Positions 22,420-35,533 of a stretch of 64,000 nt of DNA are shown here, in pieces. Both the position numbers and the translations under genes were made by a program. Source of the stretch: Puccinia triticina (Eukaryota; Basidiomycota; Pucciniomycetes; Pucciniales; Pucciniaceae); NCBI RefSeq assembly GCF_026914185.1, contig NC_070563.1, forward strand, positions 1,488,001-1,552,000. Reading direction: 5' to 3'. The notes under the pieces were generated by a model that did no database searches, was not told where the DNA came from, and saw only the letters and a list, made by a program, of their open reading frames with translations. Position 1 is the first letter of the stretch. Each line of letters starts with the position of its first letter.

Positions 22420-25400
22420 TCAGGTTTCTTCGACCTGATTAGATCGTCTACGTTTATGGTGTGTCTTAGGTTCAGTAGGAGAAAGAAAAGAAGAGGAGCG
22501 AGGGGAGGAGGCTCTAGAGTACAAAGAGGAAGGGGGAGACTGAGCTCTACGTTTGCGACGGTTGTGGCTACTCCTAGATGGACCAGCTTGACTGGCGCCT
22601 CCATGGGAAAGATGGGGCTCGTTCCTGGAGCTGAGCGAGGAAAAGCTGAGCTCTCGGTCGCACTCGGATCGCTGGAGTGGGTCTCCCAGCTCTTCGTACC
22701 CGTCCTCAGCATCAAACCTGCTGAAGTACGACTTCGGTAACAAGACTTCAACCTGCCCGTCTTGGATCAACGAGAGTCCAAAGATCTCGATCAGGATGTT
22801 CAACGTCTCCTCATCGACCGCGAACGTCGAATACTCGGGCTTGATAGTTAATAACACCGGATGCTCGATTCTTTCCTCGGAATGTTTGTGCCCATCAGGC
22901 CCAATCCTGATCCCTCTACTCTGTTCCTCCCCCGTCAAGTTATCATCCTCGGCCATTCCCATCTCCTTCATCTTCTTCTTGATCACCTCTTCTCCTGTCG
23001 CACATTGGGGGACCAGGAAGGTATCAAATCTGCGTCCGGCTGCCTGGGGAAACTGCAGCCTGATGAAATGACAATGTGATCGAGTGACCGGTGGCAGAGA
23101 AGGTGGTAGTTGACGAGCTTCAGTGCCCTCAGACTGCTTGCGTCGACCAGTACGTACCCCAACAACCGGCTTGGGTTCCGTGCCTTCCGCGCTACTCTGC
23201 TGCGAGCTTTCGAGGTTTGGGTGTTCGGTTTGAAGATTGAATAGCTTGTTTTTCGAGTTATGTTGATGTAGACGGAGTTTGGGAATCAAATCTTCGGGTT
23301 GGAGCCGAGGTACCATGACCGAGACTGTGCTAGCAGGAGCAACCGGACTGAGAGTCGATCGAGAGTTCCTCGAAGACCTTCTATTGCCGACGGTAAGAGA
23401 CGGATCATCGCGCTCAGAAACCAAGAAGGAATTGGAAGATTGTTCGCCGATGTGAGTATTAAACGGACTAGAGGGGGGCGGACGAGGGGATGCAGATCGT
23501 GTGGTGGCGTTGGAGGGACTTTTGATAAGAGCGGGTGGGGCCAGGCTGTTTGGCGCCATCGACGTTCTCTTTGCAGCACGGGGCAGGCTGCTTCGAATTA
23601 GAGGTCCCTTGGACTCAACTTCAGTAGCGTCAGATGCATTATTGGATTCAAGTTCGCCCTCTGAATTACCGTCGCCTTGGACGGGTTTAGTTTCCCTCTT
23701 AACAATTTTCTTTTTCTTGCTTTCAACGGACGGCGAGACTTGGTTGATCGGCTTTTCCGTTTCCTTTGACTCCGGTACTGCTTGAGGTGCCAGTTGTTTC
23801 GAGGCTCTTCGTTTCCGGAGAATTTCTCGTAGCTGCGATTCACGATCTTGCTCTGCCTGCTCTTCAGCTTTCATCTCTCGCAAACGTGCGGCCCCGTTTG
23901 GATCTTTTGGCGGACTTTGTCTTTTGCGTTTATTGCGAGTGGTGGGGCCAAGCTGGGACGGGCTCTCTGGAGGCTCGACCAACTCGGAAGGATTTTGAGA
24001 CTCGCCGGCCGCCGAATCTGGCTCGGCATCTACCTTGGGGTCTACCTCGCGGTCCTCGACTGTATCTGGTTTGATTTCCACATGCACTACCTCCTCGTCA
24101 ACAGTGGAACCTGGTTGGACATCCAGGATAGCATTTGCCAACTCTTTGGTGGCTCTATCTTCACGAACGTCTGGCAAGTGGGTTGCCGTTTCCGTGATAG
24201 TTAAATCTTGCTTGGAGGCCACTTGCTCATCAACCAAGGGGGGAGCCAGATCAGACGTCACGCCGGGAGTCTGAGGTGATGTAGCTGGCAATGGACTTCG
24301 CAACTGAATAAAAATAGAAAACAAAAGAAAATGATTTTTTAGTCACATTATCTATGCGAGTCCGTGACAGAAAGCAAGTCTACCTCAGGGTTATCTTTCT
24401 CATTGGAGATCTGGCCGTCTTTCTCGTTCTCTGCAGGCTGACTTTGGGGATCCTGTGAATTTAGGACCGGAATCGGCGGTTCTGGGGACTGTTGGCTGGG
24501 CTTATCCGTGTCCAAAACCTTGGAAGTAGGGGGCGAAAGGGAACCATTGGGTTCCTCGGGGTGGGTGGCCATAGGGTGAGTAGGTGAAGGCAAAGGCGCT
24601 TTGGTATCAGAGGAATTGATTTCACCGACGGCTTGAACATTCTTCTCTATTAAGGCATCCGCGCTCTGTGGCGGAGCGATCATTGATGATGAAAACTTTT
24701 CAAAGCGTGGGGATGTTGCTGGTTGACTATCAGCGCTGGAATTCAGGGAACGGTGTCTTTCAATTGATAAGCAAGCGTTGGGCAGATCTTCAAGTTTGAT
24801 TGCTGGGACTGATACAGGTAGTGGGGTTGCTATCGGATCAGGCAATGAAAGCGTCGGGTCAAATTGCGGCGACGCATCTCGGTGCGATGTTCCAATAGAC
24901 ATATGAGAGCCTTCCAAGAGATTAGAGAATGATGGCGACGGGGGGTGAGCCATCATGCTTGATGCTCGTGATACCGGGGTGTTGATTTCTGCCGGACAAA
25001 TTGGGAGCAATTGTTGGTTTAGAGGGGGCGGGGATCGAAGCGGGTCTGGTAAATCATCCGGAGAAAATGCGACGTCTGTCTCCTCTATGTGCGGCAGTCC
25101 TGGAGCGTTAACTTGTTCCTGAGACATTGGCGCGCTACGCTGTCGAGTGGAGGTTGAGGGAGATGGCGGCTCGGCGTGTGTGCTAGAGTCAATGGACGAA
25201 CGACGCGTCATTTGATTGGACAACCCAACAGCTTCGGTAGGTGCACCCATCGAGGCATTGTGCAGAGGCGGTGGCGGCCCAACCGAAGCCGGCACCGAAG
25301 CTGCATCACTTGAGATTACTGATGAAGGCGCTGAATAGGCTGAGCCCCTTGACAAGTGCCTTTCCGAGCACTCTGACGAAGTTCCTTGGCCTACGGTCGT

Positions 25401-28400
25401 GCTCGTCCTCGGCGTCAGAGGTTCAAAAGCAGAGTTCGGTTGTTCAACATTCAACACGACGCCTAGTTGCGTCTCATCAGCGTCAGATTGATGATCGAAT
25501 CGCTCAAACCGGTCCATTTCCACAGGTGGAGAAGTAGCAAACGTAACTGCCGGCACTATAGTCGTACTGTGAGTTGGCGAAACCTACGAGAATGTAAATT
25601 TCTATGTAAGGAATTGTTCAACCAATCATGCGGTTAGCAAACTGAGAGCTTGACATACAGGCGCCGGTGGATCAAATAGTTTTGGGCCGTCCTCCGCTTC
25701 AGGACTAGAATTTATAAATTCCGACAGCATTTGATCAGATTCTTCTGTGGTGCTAATCGGTTCTTTAGAAGGTGACGGGGAGCCAACGGTGTTTTCGCAA
25801 TGGGGAAGTGCAAGCTATAAAGTACAATTTAATTAGGCACATTGCGCGAGATAAAGAATTAAAAGCCGGAAGTACCTGAGTAGATTGGATGGATTGGTCG
25901 TTATCAACTCCCAGTTCATTCTGGATCGGTTTGTCACTGACCAAAGGTTTTTCATCTTGCGGCTTATCCTCATGAGTCTTATCAGCAGATTGTGGTTCCA
26001 AACTTTCATCAGACGCCATTTTCACATGTTGATCACAGGCGGCTTTACCAGGATCCTCCTTGGAATCAGCTGGAACAATATCTGAGTTGCCGTCTGCAAG
26101 ACTCGAGGCCAACATGTCGTAATCCTCTTGATCGTGGGATAACGACAATTGTTGGGGATCGATTGTTGATGGCTAAGCCGAATGCATGTAACCAAATTTA
26201 CCAATCAATACGTGAACAATGCACAGTAAAAGTGATGTGAGTTGGCTCACGAGGTTCTGATCGCCAGGGAAAGCCTTAGGAGCTGCACCAGTTGAGTTCG
26301 CATCTGCGTCGAGATTGACACTTTGACGCAAGTTGGAACGCTGAGGAAGTGTGAGTGAGATTATTGGGGACTTCACATCAGTAGAACCGTCTAGGTCAGT
26401 CCTCGCATGATCAGGGTTGTTTGCGATGTTGGCAGACAATGCGGGCGACCAAGAAGCTGCATTGGAAATTGTGGGATCAGACGGTTTCAGAGGGAAGAAA
26501 TCGACTTCGTTCATGCGGCTTTCTTCTGTCACCTGAGAGGATGTAATCTCTCCCCATAGGACGTCTATAGAAGGCCGGGCTGGATCCACTTGATCAGCTT
26601 GAGCTGCGTCCACCGTGCTGGCCAGGGTATTGTGAGCTTGGGTGACAACAAGGTCTTGCTGTAGAATTTCAGCGCTAGCAGTCATCAAGTGAGAATTTTG
26701 GACGACGGTTGGGGCGGCAAAATTATCCATCGCGTGTCTGTCAGTTTCCGAAGCTCCATGAGCCGCGGTGTGAACGCCAGGCGATGTGCACAATTGAGCT
26801 TCGTTCACCGTGCTGACCGGGACATTGTCCGTTTGCGTGACAACAAGGTCTTGCTGTAGAGTTTCGGTGGTAGCTGTCATCGAGTGATCATCTTGGACGA
26901 CGGTTAGGTCGGCAGATCGATCCACCGCGTGTCTGTCAGCTTCCAAAGGCTGCTGGACCACGGTGTGATCGGCGGCGGATGAATTTGTGGTAAGCGCAGT
27001 GCCGTTACAAGCAGCGAGCGACTAAGAAGGAATCAGGAAGTCAATCAGCAGCCCGGGAAATCAAGAGATGACCCTGCTACTCACATGAAGCAATTCGCGG
27101 ACAGTTGCATGAGTCCTGTCTGCTGCCTCGGACAGTTGTGGCTCGGTAGTGCGTGCCAAGAAGCTTTCGAGTTCGTTTTCGATTGTTACGCACCGATCGC
27201 CACCTTCACTAGGAGGAGCTGCCTCCTCAGTTTGATTTGAATCATTGAGACGCGATTTCTCAAGTCCGAGGCGGTGCAATCTCAGATCTTCATCGCCCTC
27301 GAATAAGTCATTGTCATCTTCGACTTGCTCTTCTTCCAGTGGATTTTCGGTTGAGTTCGGTGCGGATTGAACTTCGCGGGGATCAAGTACAGGCGAGACA
27401 ACTTGAGTGGCCCCGTGCGAATCGGGGTTCGCCTCTTGGATTTTTATCCTCATCTCGCCAGACACTAACTCATTTCCCACCTTGGCTTCATCAGGGTCTC
27501 GCTTTGGTTCAGACGCGGGGTTGATTGGCAGAAAATATACATCTTGGACTAATTCCGAATCAGCACACTGGATTTCAGGGCGATAGGATAATTGAGGCTG
27601 AGATTGGTCAAGTACTCTCGATGGTGAACTTTGAGATTGATCAGCAGAATGAGGACCATGTTCAATTATCGGCGAACCATCAACATCACCGGGTGCTTCT
27701 GTTTTGTCGAAATCATGCGCCTCTTCGGCGCCTTGATCTGAGTCGAGACTCATCGAACTTTCACTAGACGGCCGAAAAATCATCGCGCCATCGGCTGAGA
27801 AACTTCCCGTCCGTGATAGATTTCCAATTTTAGCGACAGATAAAACAAGGGGATTCATGTCGCTAGGCTGATCAACAATTTTGGGGCCAAAAGTATGATC
27901 ATCGCTTTGTTGAATCACATTCGCTGATTCCTGCTGTCGCGTAACCACCAAGTAGTTAGAAAAAAAAACTCAGAAAACTAACAACAAGGAAAGAAAGGCA
28001 ATGATTCTCACTGACTTGTCTGCTGTGATAAGAACCAGATTGTATTGAAAGATTCAGGGGTTTGAAGGAGACGAAAAAGGTGGATTGGTGAAGAATATCA
28101 ACTTGGAGTCAGCTCGAAAGAGACAAGTATTTTTTTTAAAAAAATGCAGTCCACTCACAAAGCAGGATGGATATTTTGATCGAGGTCTTGAGGTTTCTCG
28201 GGAGCGGAAACGAAAGGTTCAGTAACCGAAATGTCACCAGGAACCAGTTTTTCTTGATCATCCCTTAGGTCAAGATCTGCATCGTCCTCTTGTACTAATT
28301 CTCCCTCTTCAATTTCACCTTCTTCGAGTTCTTTCTCTGGCAACTTCGACGCCCCCAACTCCTCTCCATCAAGATTCACGTCGGTGTCAGCCCGAACGCT

Positions 28401-29504
28401 ACCAACGGCAATCTCATCGCCATCGCCATCATTTTCAAGATCGTCATCGGCAATGTCATCATCACTATCATCGGTAGATTCATCGTCAAAGTCTCCCTCT
28501 TCGGATTCCTCCAAATCATCGATGTCGACGTCTTCAAGTTCGTCGCTATTTTCTCTTACGCGGGATGGCCCAGCACCAGGAGAGAAGGATTGCTTGGATG
28601 TTGGTGACTTTGGTTCTGAATGACGTGGCTGAACGACTATACTCGAAGAACTTGAATCGATTTCAGCTTGATCTCCGAGTTCTTTTGGGGCTTGCTCTCG
28701 GCCAGGTTCAATTCGACTTAGAATTTGTAGGGAATTGGATGAATTGGATGAATTAGAGATATTTGAGTCCTCGATCGAAACGATATCTTCTTGATCATTT
28801 GATACGTTATCGTTGAGAAAGGAGGAGCTATAAGCACTAAATTCTTGAGAAGCGGGACCACGATCGCTTGACGAATCCGAGTGTCGATCATCGGATTCTG
28901 AGTGGGCGTTCGCAGCATCCGAATCCGCATCGCTGCCCGAATAGCCGCTTTGAGAAGTCTGTCTGGCAACTGGAGAGCGACGATTAGGCGAAACGAGAAT
29001 ATCATCATCTGAGTCGATGTCAATGTGGGCATCTCTTTTGTCTTTTGATTGAATACTACTCTCGCTATTGCTGCCACTGCCCCCATCATCACTCTCATCA
29101 TCGGTATCATTTTCTTCTCCAGCCGGAACGGTATTGTCAAGACTACGACCCGGAGATCGGTTGTGGGAGCCAGAGGGACCAGGTCGTGGATCCAGGTCGG
29201 AATGATTGGAAGCTTGGATGGGTTCTAATTTGCCGAAAACGTCGCTGGATCGTGAGTGGGCCTTGGTTTTGGGCTGGGGATCGGTGGGGGTGTTACCCAG
29301 GAGGGCATTTCGAATTTTACTGGTGATACTGTCGACGAAACCGTCGAGATCATTGGCAGTAAAGGCTTTGAAAGGATCGACTGCTGGGCGGCTGAGGCGC
29401 GGAGACGGGGTGTTCCGGTTCGAGTTTAGGACGTGTTGGGGAATGAGGGAGAGACCATTTATCGGATGGGAGTGCCTCGGCCGGTATGAGTTTGAGCCAG
29501 TCAT
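22420..29504 (-). CDS. very large acidic, low-complexity protein (2169 aa), likely nuclear
   Basis: Exons 29504-28159, a 7-nt micro-exon 28016-28022, 27933-27085, 27021-26251, 26172-25876, 25814-25659, 25583-24384 and 24303-22420 join in phase; apart from the micro-exon all introns are phase 0. The first exon is extremely acidic and Ser-rich (DSDDDIADDDLENDGDGDE, KELEEGEIEEGELVQEDD). Exon 4 contains a two-copy tandem repeat of about 65 aa (DRHAVDRSADLTVVQ / DRHAMDNFAAPTVVQ). The C-terminal third is basic (KRKRQSPPKD, HKRRRSNQ) and holds the only globular-looking block, roughly residues 1900-2060: SHCHFIRLQFPQAAGRRFD, FLVPQCATGEEVIKKK, EHPVLLTIKPEYSTFAVDEE, LNILIEIFGLSLI. I do not recognise the family. 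Mixed charge and NLS-like tails suggest a chromatin or nuclear-body protein, as inference. Confidence 0.7.
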
Positions 29505-30345
29505 GACGGGCGCCTTGGTAGATGAAGAAAATTGAAGAATCTATCGATTGAATATAGGTTTCCTTTGATTTTAATGCGCGGTTGTGAGAGGTGAGAATAG
29601 GGTGTTCGATGGATGCCAGAGCCTGTAACTTAATTTTTCAGTCGAGTACTGTGTCATACATAAGCTGAAGCATAAGTTTGTCTACATCTCAATCGAGAAA
29701 AAGCTTCATACGGTGGAAGTCGTTGCTCAGGCTGGAAAGGATATTTTGGAATGACCGAGACGGGAACTGGGGTTGCCTGTGGTGTATCAGTTGGCCGAAA
29801 TTCTTTATCTATTGAGCGGTGGTGGTGGTGGCTCTGTTTATTGTCCGTTGGGTTCGGCTTTCATGTGATGTTGTCCTTGGATGGTAGTCGGCAGCTACCT
29901 TTGCAAATACCCTCCACCAAACTCGGCAGTACATAGACAAAAGGGCGCGAGCAGCGCATGTCACATGTCTCGCACCAGTGAAAGGCGAGTGCTAGCTGCG
30001 GAAACAAAACTTCAGCCGGCGATCCACGAGGGCCTACTGACTTATCACAAGTCCCTCGCTTCGGGGCCCTGGGCTGGCGCGAAGCGCGGTCTGAATCGCA
30101 TCTGACTCAAGAACGTAACAAACCTCAAACCCTCCTTTCCGAAGCAAAAGGCTCTTTTTATCTTGGAGAGGAAACCTGGAACTCGGGGCTGTCTGAAATA
30201 TTTAAATACCTTTTCTTCTCTTTCGACATCTCGTCTCACTTCAGCACGACGCAAGCATAAACATTCATGTGAAGCCTGGGCACGGAGGTGTGAAAAACGA
30301 TAGTCAAGGTGTATGGATTACAAGAGTGGCATTAATTCAAATGGG
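29505..30345. other. intergenic; promoter of the large gene and spacer
   Basis: No gene supported. Short ORFs at 29751-30254 lack splice or composition support. 30140-30250 is CT-rich and could be a 5' leader on the plus strand, but nothing follows it. Confidence 0.4.
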
Positions 30346-31286
30346 TTAACAAAATTGCTTGATGCTTTCAAGGGTAGAGCACAATGAGAAATCTTCGTCG
30401 AAATTTGACTGTAATGAGAAATTGTGGTTGGCAAGGGCTTCGGAACGGTGGTGGACATCGGCACTATGTTCAAAGGCAGCAATCATTAGTCAACAATCAA
30501 TTGGGAGATTATCACACGACTAGAAGAAGAATCATACATGATGGCTCGGATATTATAAACCATAGGTCCTAGCAGATATTGGATTGATGGCATCTCGGTT
30601 ATGATCGTATTGACTCCAAGCAACGTCTGTTTGAGGGCTTGAGCCGCGCTCTGGACCGGAAAAGAGAAATGACGTGTTATGATCCTGGAGTACAAATTAC
30701 CGGTTTGTGAGGACTTTGACTAACTTTCAAAGTGAGAGCAATGTCGTCACTGAATTCGTCCATCTGGTCCACAAAATCGGTCCTCTCTTTAACGTCTCCA
30801 AGGAACCGAAGCATGTCGGCATGTTTCTGCCATTCCGTCAATTGGAATACTACATCGTCTCCGAAATCTTCCGGTCTTCCAAGCTGACCACTTTTCTTCA
30901 ACATCGAAATCGAAGAATCTAGGAAGAGGAAAAATATGAGCAAATTACATCTGTGCTGTCTTTGCCTCTAAGAACGACGTACAAACAGCGGCCGTATCTG
31001 AGCGCAAGACACTTGCCGCATTCAATAAAGCTTCGGCCAGGTCGGAGTTTGCGCTTTTGCCTGGCGAGAGGATGATCCTGGGGTTTGATGGGCTTCTTCG
31101 ACTAAGTCTGTACACTTTCTTGTTCATTACTGGATTGCTTTCTGGAACGTAATTCACGGGGGCGCTGGTGTAAGAAACCCCTTGAGCGTGATTGCCAACC
31201 GATCTGAATTTGCTGGGGGCCCCCATAACGAGACTGACTGAGAGGAAGACGAAGCGGATAATGGTGGGGAAAGAAAGGTATGCCAT
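30346..31286 (-). CDS. secreted protein, four exons, 242 aa (effector candidate)
   Basis: Exons 31286-30983, 30918-30725, 30650-30538 and 30463-30346 join in phase (donors GTACGT, GTTAGT, GTATGA). The N-terminus MAYLSFPTIIRFVFLSVSLVMGAPS is a clear signal peptide cut near GAP. Next comes a short basic linker (KVYRLSRRSP; RRS could be a Kex2-like site), then a helical body: SANSDLAEALLNAASVL, FGDDVVFQLTEWQKHADMLR, DFVDQMDEFSDDIALTLK, AAQALKQTLLGVNTII and EALANHNFSLQSNFDEDFSL, ending in LESIKQFC. Only two Cys remain near the end. No known domain. A helical secreted protein with rust-type short introns; an effector role is inference. Confidence 0.7.
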
Positions 31287-32558
31287 TTTCTGTTTTGCTT
31301 GGGGATTGGTTTTGGGCGACGTCAGAAAAACAAAGATGATATCGACTTTCAGGGTACAAAAGGTATTAATGTATTAATTCTGAAGGGTATTGATTGAACG
31401 AAAGTGTTGGACGGATGACTTGAGGGTACTATCACAGATTAATGTTATGAGGAGGTCGGAAGTGTTGAAAGTGGTTGGATTTGCTGAATGATGTATGGTC
31501 AACCGCTTTCGCAGGGAAGCGAGTGGCTCTTATACCATCAGAATGGCCTTCAAGGGACCAGCAGCTTCAACTCGAGCGGTGTTGCCAGCGTCACCTCACC
31601 TGGTTTCCATTCAAGAGCTTTAATTGATGGCTTGGGGCTGCTATCAGAAGCTTTTCAATGAACTCGGGGATACTTCAAGGACAGCCGGCCCTGATGTGAG
31701 GTCACGATCAGGACCCCTGGGCTACTAATACTATCCATGCACAAAAAACAGCAAGAATATGGAGCATGCAGTTCTGCGTATTCGCTAGTGGCCGGGCCTC
31801 ATCATGGTCCAAGTCTGAAAATATTGACGGCCCCTGGCAAAACAGTGGAATCGCGGGTCTTGAACTGATAGAAAAGGCGGATTTTTCGGGGCCTTGAAAT
31901 CAACTGCCGCGTATAATCGAACTCGAGTCCATGTTCAACTGATCCAGCCGAGCGCCATCCGCAATCTAGAGGGACCACTTGTGCAGCATTTTAAGGCGCG
32001 GGAGGAGCGCTGAATATGTCTCCCATCTTTCCTTGACAGGGCCGGCAGCTAGCCTGTCTATGGTACATAAGCAGGCTTGCGACCAGATTACAGCAGGAAT
32101 GAAGGAACAGAGCCAGCAAGTTGATAGAACCAAATTTCACTCCTGGCGAGTTCGCCGGGAGGATCCTTGGCGACCTGGCAAGACTCGAGAACACCAGCTA
32201 GCTGCGGTCGGAGGGATCCTCGAGTACTGGTGAGCTGGATGTAGAACAACTTTCGAAAGTTGACCTGCCATATCGAACGTAACATCCTTTTTATTTTACA
32301 ATTTCATTTTGGTACATTTTGTTCTGGAGGGTCTTCGTGCGTTGTGGAAAGGGAGAGATAACCGCGTATGGTGATACAAGTTAGAAGAGTATGAGCAACA
32401 ACCACAAACCAAGAAGCATGTACATTATATAAAACATTGGAGAATACTCCAGCAAGTTAAGATTCCTTCTCTTCAAAATTTTGAAGAATTATCACTCGCT
32501 TCTCGCTTTCTAGTTTCACCGAACTTAACACAAGCGTACCCTCCTCGGAGAGGCTTTG
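31287..32558. other. intergenic, no gene recognised
   Basis: Spacer between the secreted-protein promoter (31287 onward) and the 3' end of the transporter gene. A TATAA-like AGTGGCTCTTATACC lies near 31530. The ORFs at 31979-32285 are short and overlap on both strands, so I do not call them. Confidence 0.4.
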
Positions 32559-34731
32559 TTAAGCTCGAGTTTTACAAGCATCTTGATCAATAACTTTTGA
32601 TGACCTGAAGTGAAGCCACAAACAGCCGCCAAGTAATCCGCTGCTTAGGAAAATAAGACCCAGGAACCATATTAATCCAGAGAATGGACCTTTGGGAAAA
32701 CTGCTACATTGGTCTGGATCTGTCGGAGTTGAAGAAACGAGTGCCGAAGAAATCGCCCCTCCCACGATGTTACCTATTCCTCGAGTCATGGAAAGGATTC
32801 CATAGCCGCAAAACAACAACTCCGGATCCGCTTCCAAGATTATCGTGGATGATGATAGTGGAATCAAAAAATTAGAAGTATGGAGATGCATTTTGTTTGT
32901 CAACTTCATCTTTCATCGTTTTAAAATACCGGAAATTGTCACCAACAGATGAAATGTTTCAAAACCCGAAAATATAAGCTTGTCCATGCACCAGCCGTGG
33001 AACCATAGAAAGCCGCGAAAACAAATAGCCACACAATTCCATGTTGGCTCAACGCACCCCACAGAACGAGAACACTTGCACCCCCTAATATATTGGCTGT
33101 GACACCAATGAGGAAGGGTGAATAATGGTCCGATAGGACACCAGCTACAAGTTGCGCGAGTATTGTTCCAGCTGAGAGTTATGGGAAACATTTTCAGTTA
33201 TTTGGCAAAATGCTTTGTAGTTATGAACTCTTACCATTTAGAATAGACAGCAGAGCACTTCCTGTTACGCTGCCATGGCCGAGACAGTGACTATAGGCTG
33301 CATGCAGCGTCCAGTTTTATGATAATTTCCAACACCCAATGAGTATTCAAGCCTTTTGTCTTTGACGATGGACAGTTGATCTACAAACTTACTTGGAAGG
33401 TACAAGCCGGGTAGGTAGTATGCGGTTGATTGGACTGTGTTTAAAAATATATAAGTCCAAAATATCCCCGTTAAACAGCGCCGAAAATTGCGGAACAGAT
33501 TCTCCGAACTTGGTGTGGCCGGCTTTTCATATGAACTGGATGCAGATCGGGCCGAGCTATCGTGGCGCTGGTGGCCATTCGCAATTCTCGGGCGTATGAA
33601 AAAAACCGCCAACAAAATCGGAATTGCAAACAGCGCCGACTGAAAGGACTCGTTGGTGTGAGCTTGACTTCTACCAATTCCGCGCTCAAAGTAGAAACAG
33701 ACACTCACGATAACTTTCATGGCGAATTTTGAGCCAAATTTCGAAAGAAGGCTGTTTAATATGAGGGGAAAGACCAATCCTCCTAATCCAGTGCCTTTGG
33801 TAATATCAGAGGGTCAGCCAAGTTCAATCAATGGTTAGAAATGCTGAGACCCGACTGAGGACACACCCGTGAAAACCAATCCGTTTGCGAACCCCCTTCT
33901 CAGGTCGAACCATTCCGGAAGATGAGAAAGCTGTATATATAGTAGGATTAATACCGTCGATACGTCCGAGAGACATTTTGAGAGTGTAGCGGTAGCTCAC
34001 TGCGGAAAAATATAACGCACATCCGCCAATGCCGTATCCGATCCCTTGGCTCAAGAGAATATGGAAAGCCTGTGGGAAATCAATTCAGTTGACCCTGCCT
34101 CAAACCTTCACGAAAAAAAAAAAATCTCACCGAAGTAGAATAGGCAGACAAGAATAAACTCAGGGTGCATACAAGCAGACCCGAAAACATCAATGTACGC
34201 CTTATGCCTGGATTCTTGGCAATACAAAACGAGATCAATGGTGCTGGAAGAAAGAATCGATGGTATTGAGCATTACTCAGTCAACCTGAATTTTGGATCT
34301 CTCGTGCCACATCGGGCCATTGCAACTTACCTGTGGCAGCAATGATACCAGTATTGATTGTTCCAACAAGAGTGAGTATGAGATTGGCATGTGGGTCTGG
34401 CTTTATCGGGCTACGTGGATCATGTTGGTAAAAATCGAACAACACGCCAAACGAGGTGGCAAAACCCTGAATATAAGTCATCAAATATCTTGTTATTCAA
34501 CCTGGCCTTGGTTTCTTCTCTCTCAGTTAGAGCTATAAATAATACCAACGCGTCGCTTACCCACACAGTTGTTTCAATAGTGAGCATAGCGATCAAATAT
34601 TGAAACGCGCACTTGCCCCTGTCGACTGGAGGATCATGCTTGGTATCGGCTGTTTCCAAAGTATCACTCGCCTTGGTTCCGTTTAATTTGGGTGGTTTGG
34701 TTCCTTGATGCTGTTCAGCAACATGCCACAT
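32559..34731 (-). CDS. major facilitator superfamily transporter, monocarboxylate-permease-like
   Basis: A multi-exon gene; I can place the pieces but not every junction. N-terminus MWHVAEQHQGTKPPKLNG, cytosolic, then membrane blocks in order: GKCAFQYLIAMLTIETTVWV, ATSFGVLFDFYQHDP, ANLILTLVGTINTGIIAATG, SQGIGYGIGGCALYFSAVSY followed across a frame change (intron) by LPEWFDLRRGFANGLVFTG, then GLVFPLILNSLLSKFGSKFA, FAIPILLAVFFIRPRI, IFWTYIFLNTVQSTAYYLPG, MTRGIGNIVGGAISSALVSS and GLIWFLGLIFLSSGLLGGC. The W-F-x-x-R-R-G-x-A-x-G loop after TM4 is the MCT/MCH signature. Substrate is unknown (mono- or dicarboxylates are the family guess). Located in a membrane; the last gene of the island. Confidence 0.75.
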
Positions 34732-35526
34732 TGTAATCGAATGGTGAAGGTCTACAAAGTCAATTCAGCGACTGGGGGTTTATATGTGGCTATTTGTTTT
34801 CGCGGCTTTTTATGGTTGCACGGCTGATGCATGGACAAGCTTATATTTTCGACTATGGCAATGCGACAGGGTAATTTTCGGAGGAGAATTCTTGCGGGGA
34901 TCAAAATCGCGCGGATGGGTCGATGGCTAGCCTATCCACATCGCCTAATTATTTATCCCCATTAGTCCCCATTCCACGAGATGAAACAGGGGAGGATTAC
35001 ACCTCTTGGCGCCTCTTCACTGTCGTTTTTCCCCATCCCCTCACCAGGTTGAACATGTATGTACGAGCTAGAGTGTCGTTGAGACCTTTGGTCACTCACG
35101 GTGCACGCAGGTCCTAGTAATGAAACTTGTTTCTTCTCACTGCTGCTTGTTCAAGCAAAAAAGCCAATCGAAATTAGAGGGAAAAATGGCGAATGGCGGG
35201 GTTAACTTCGAGTACTACTGATTTCACCATCAGAAGGCAAACCTTGCTAAAAATGTGTGGTTTGCTCATGCAGATCCGCAAGTCTCAAAGACACATAAAC
35301 ATAATTAGCCCAACCTCGCCTCTCCAAGTCCCAACCAATCTCCACCAACCCCACCACCCGTATGCGTAAAAATAAACACGGCAACTGAAGGTGGTGACCT
35401 GTTTTATGTTGACAGGTGCCGGTGTAGGTGTCCCATCTGAGTGGACTTGGGTACCTGCACCCGCCCCACCAGGGTGAAAATTGCTATTCCTACACCACAG
35501 GTGCACTAAAGTTTGTCAAGGTGGGA
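34732..35526. other. transition from gene island to repeat region
   Basis: Contains the promoter of the transporter gene, then gene-free sequence. No protein family or repeat recognised until the element at 35534. Confidence 0.4.
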
Positions 35527-35533
35527 AAAGGTT

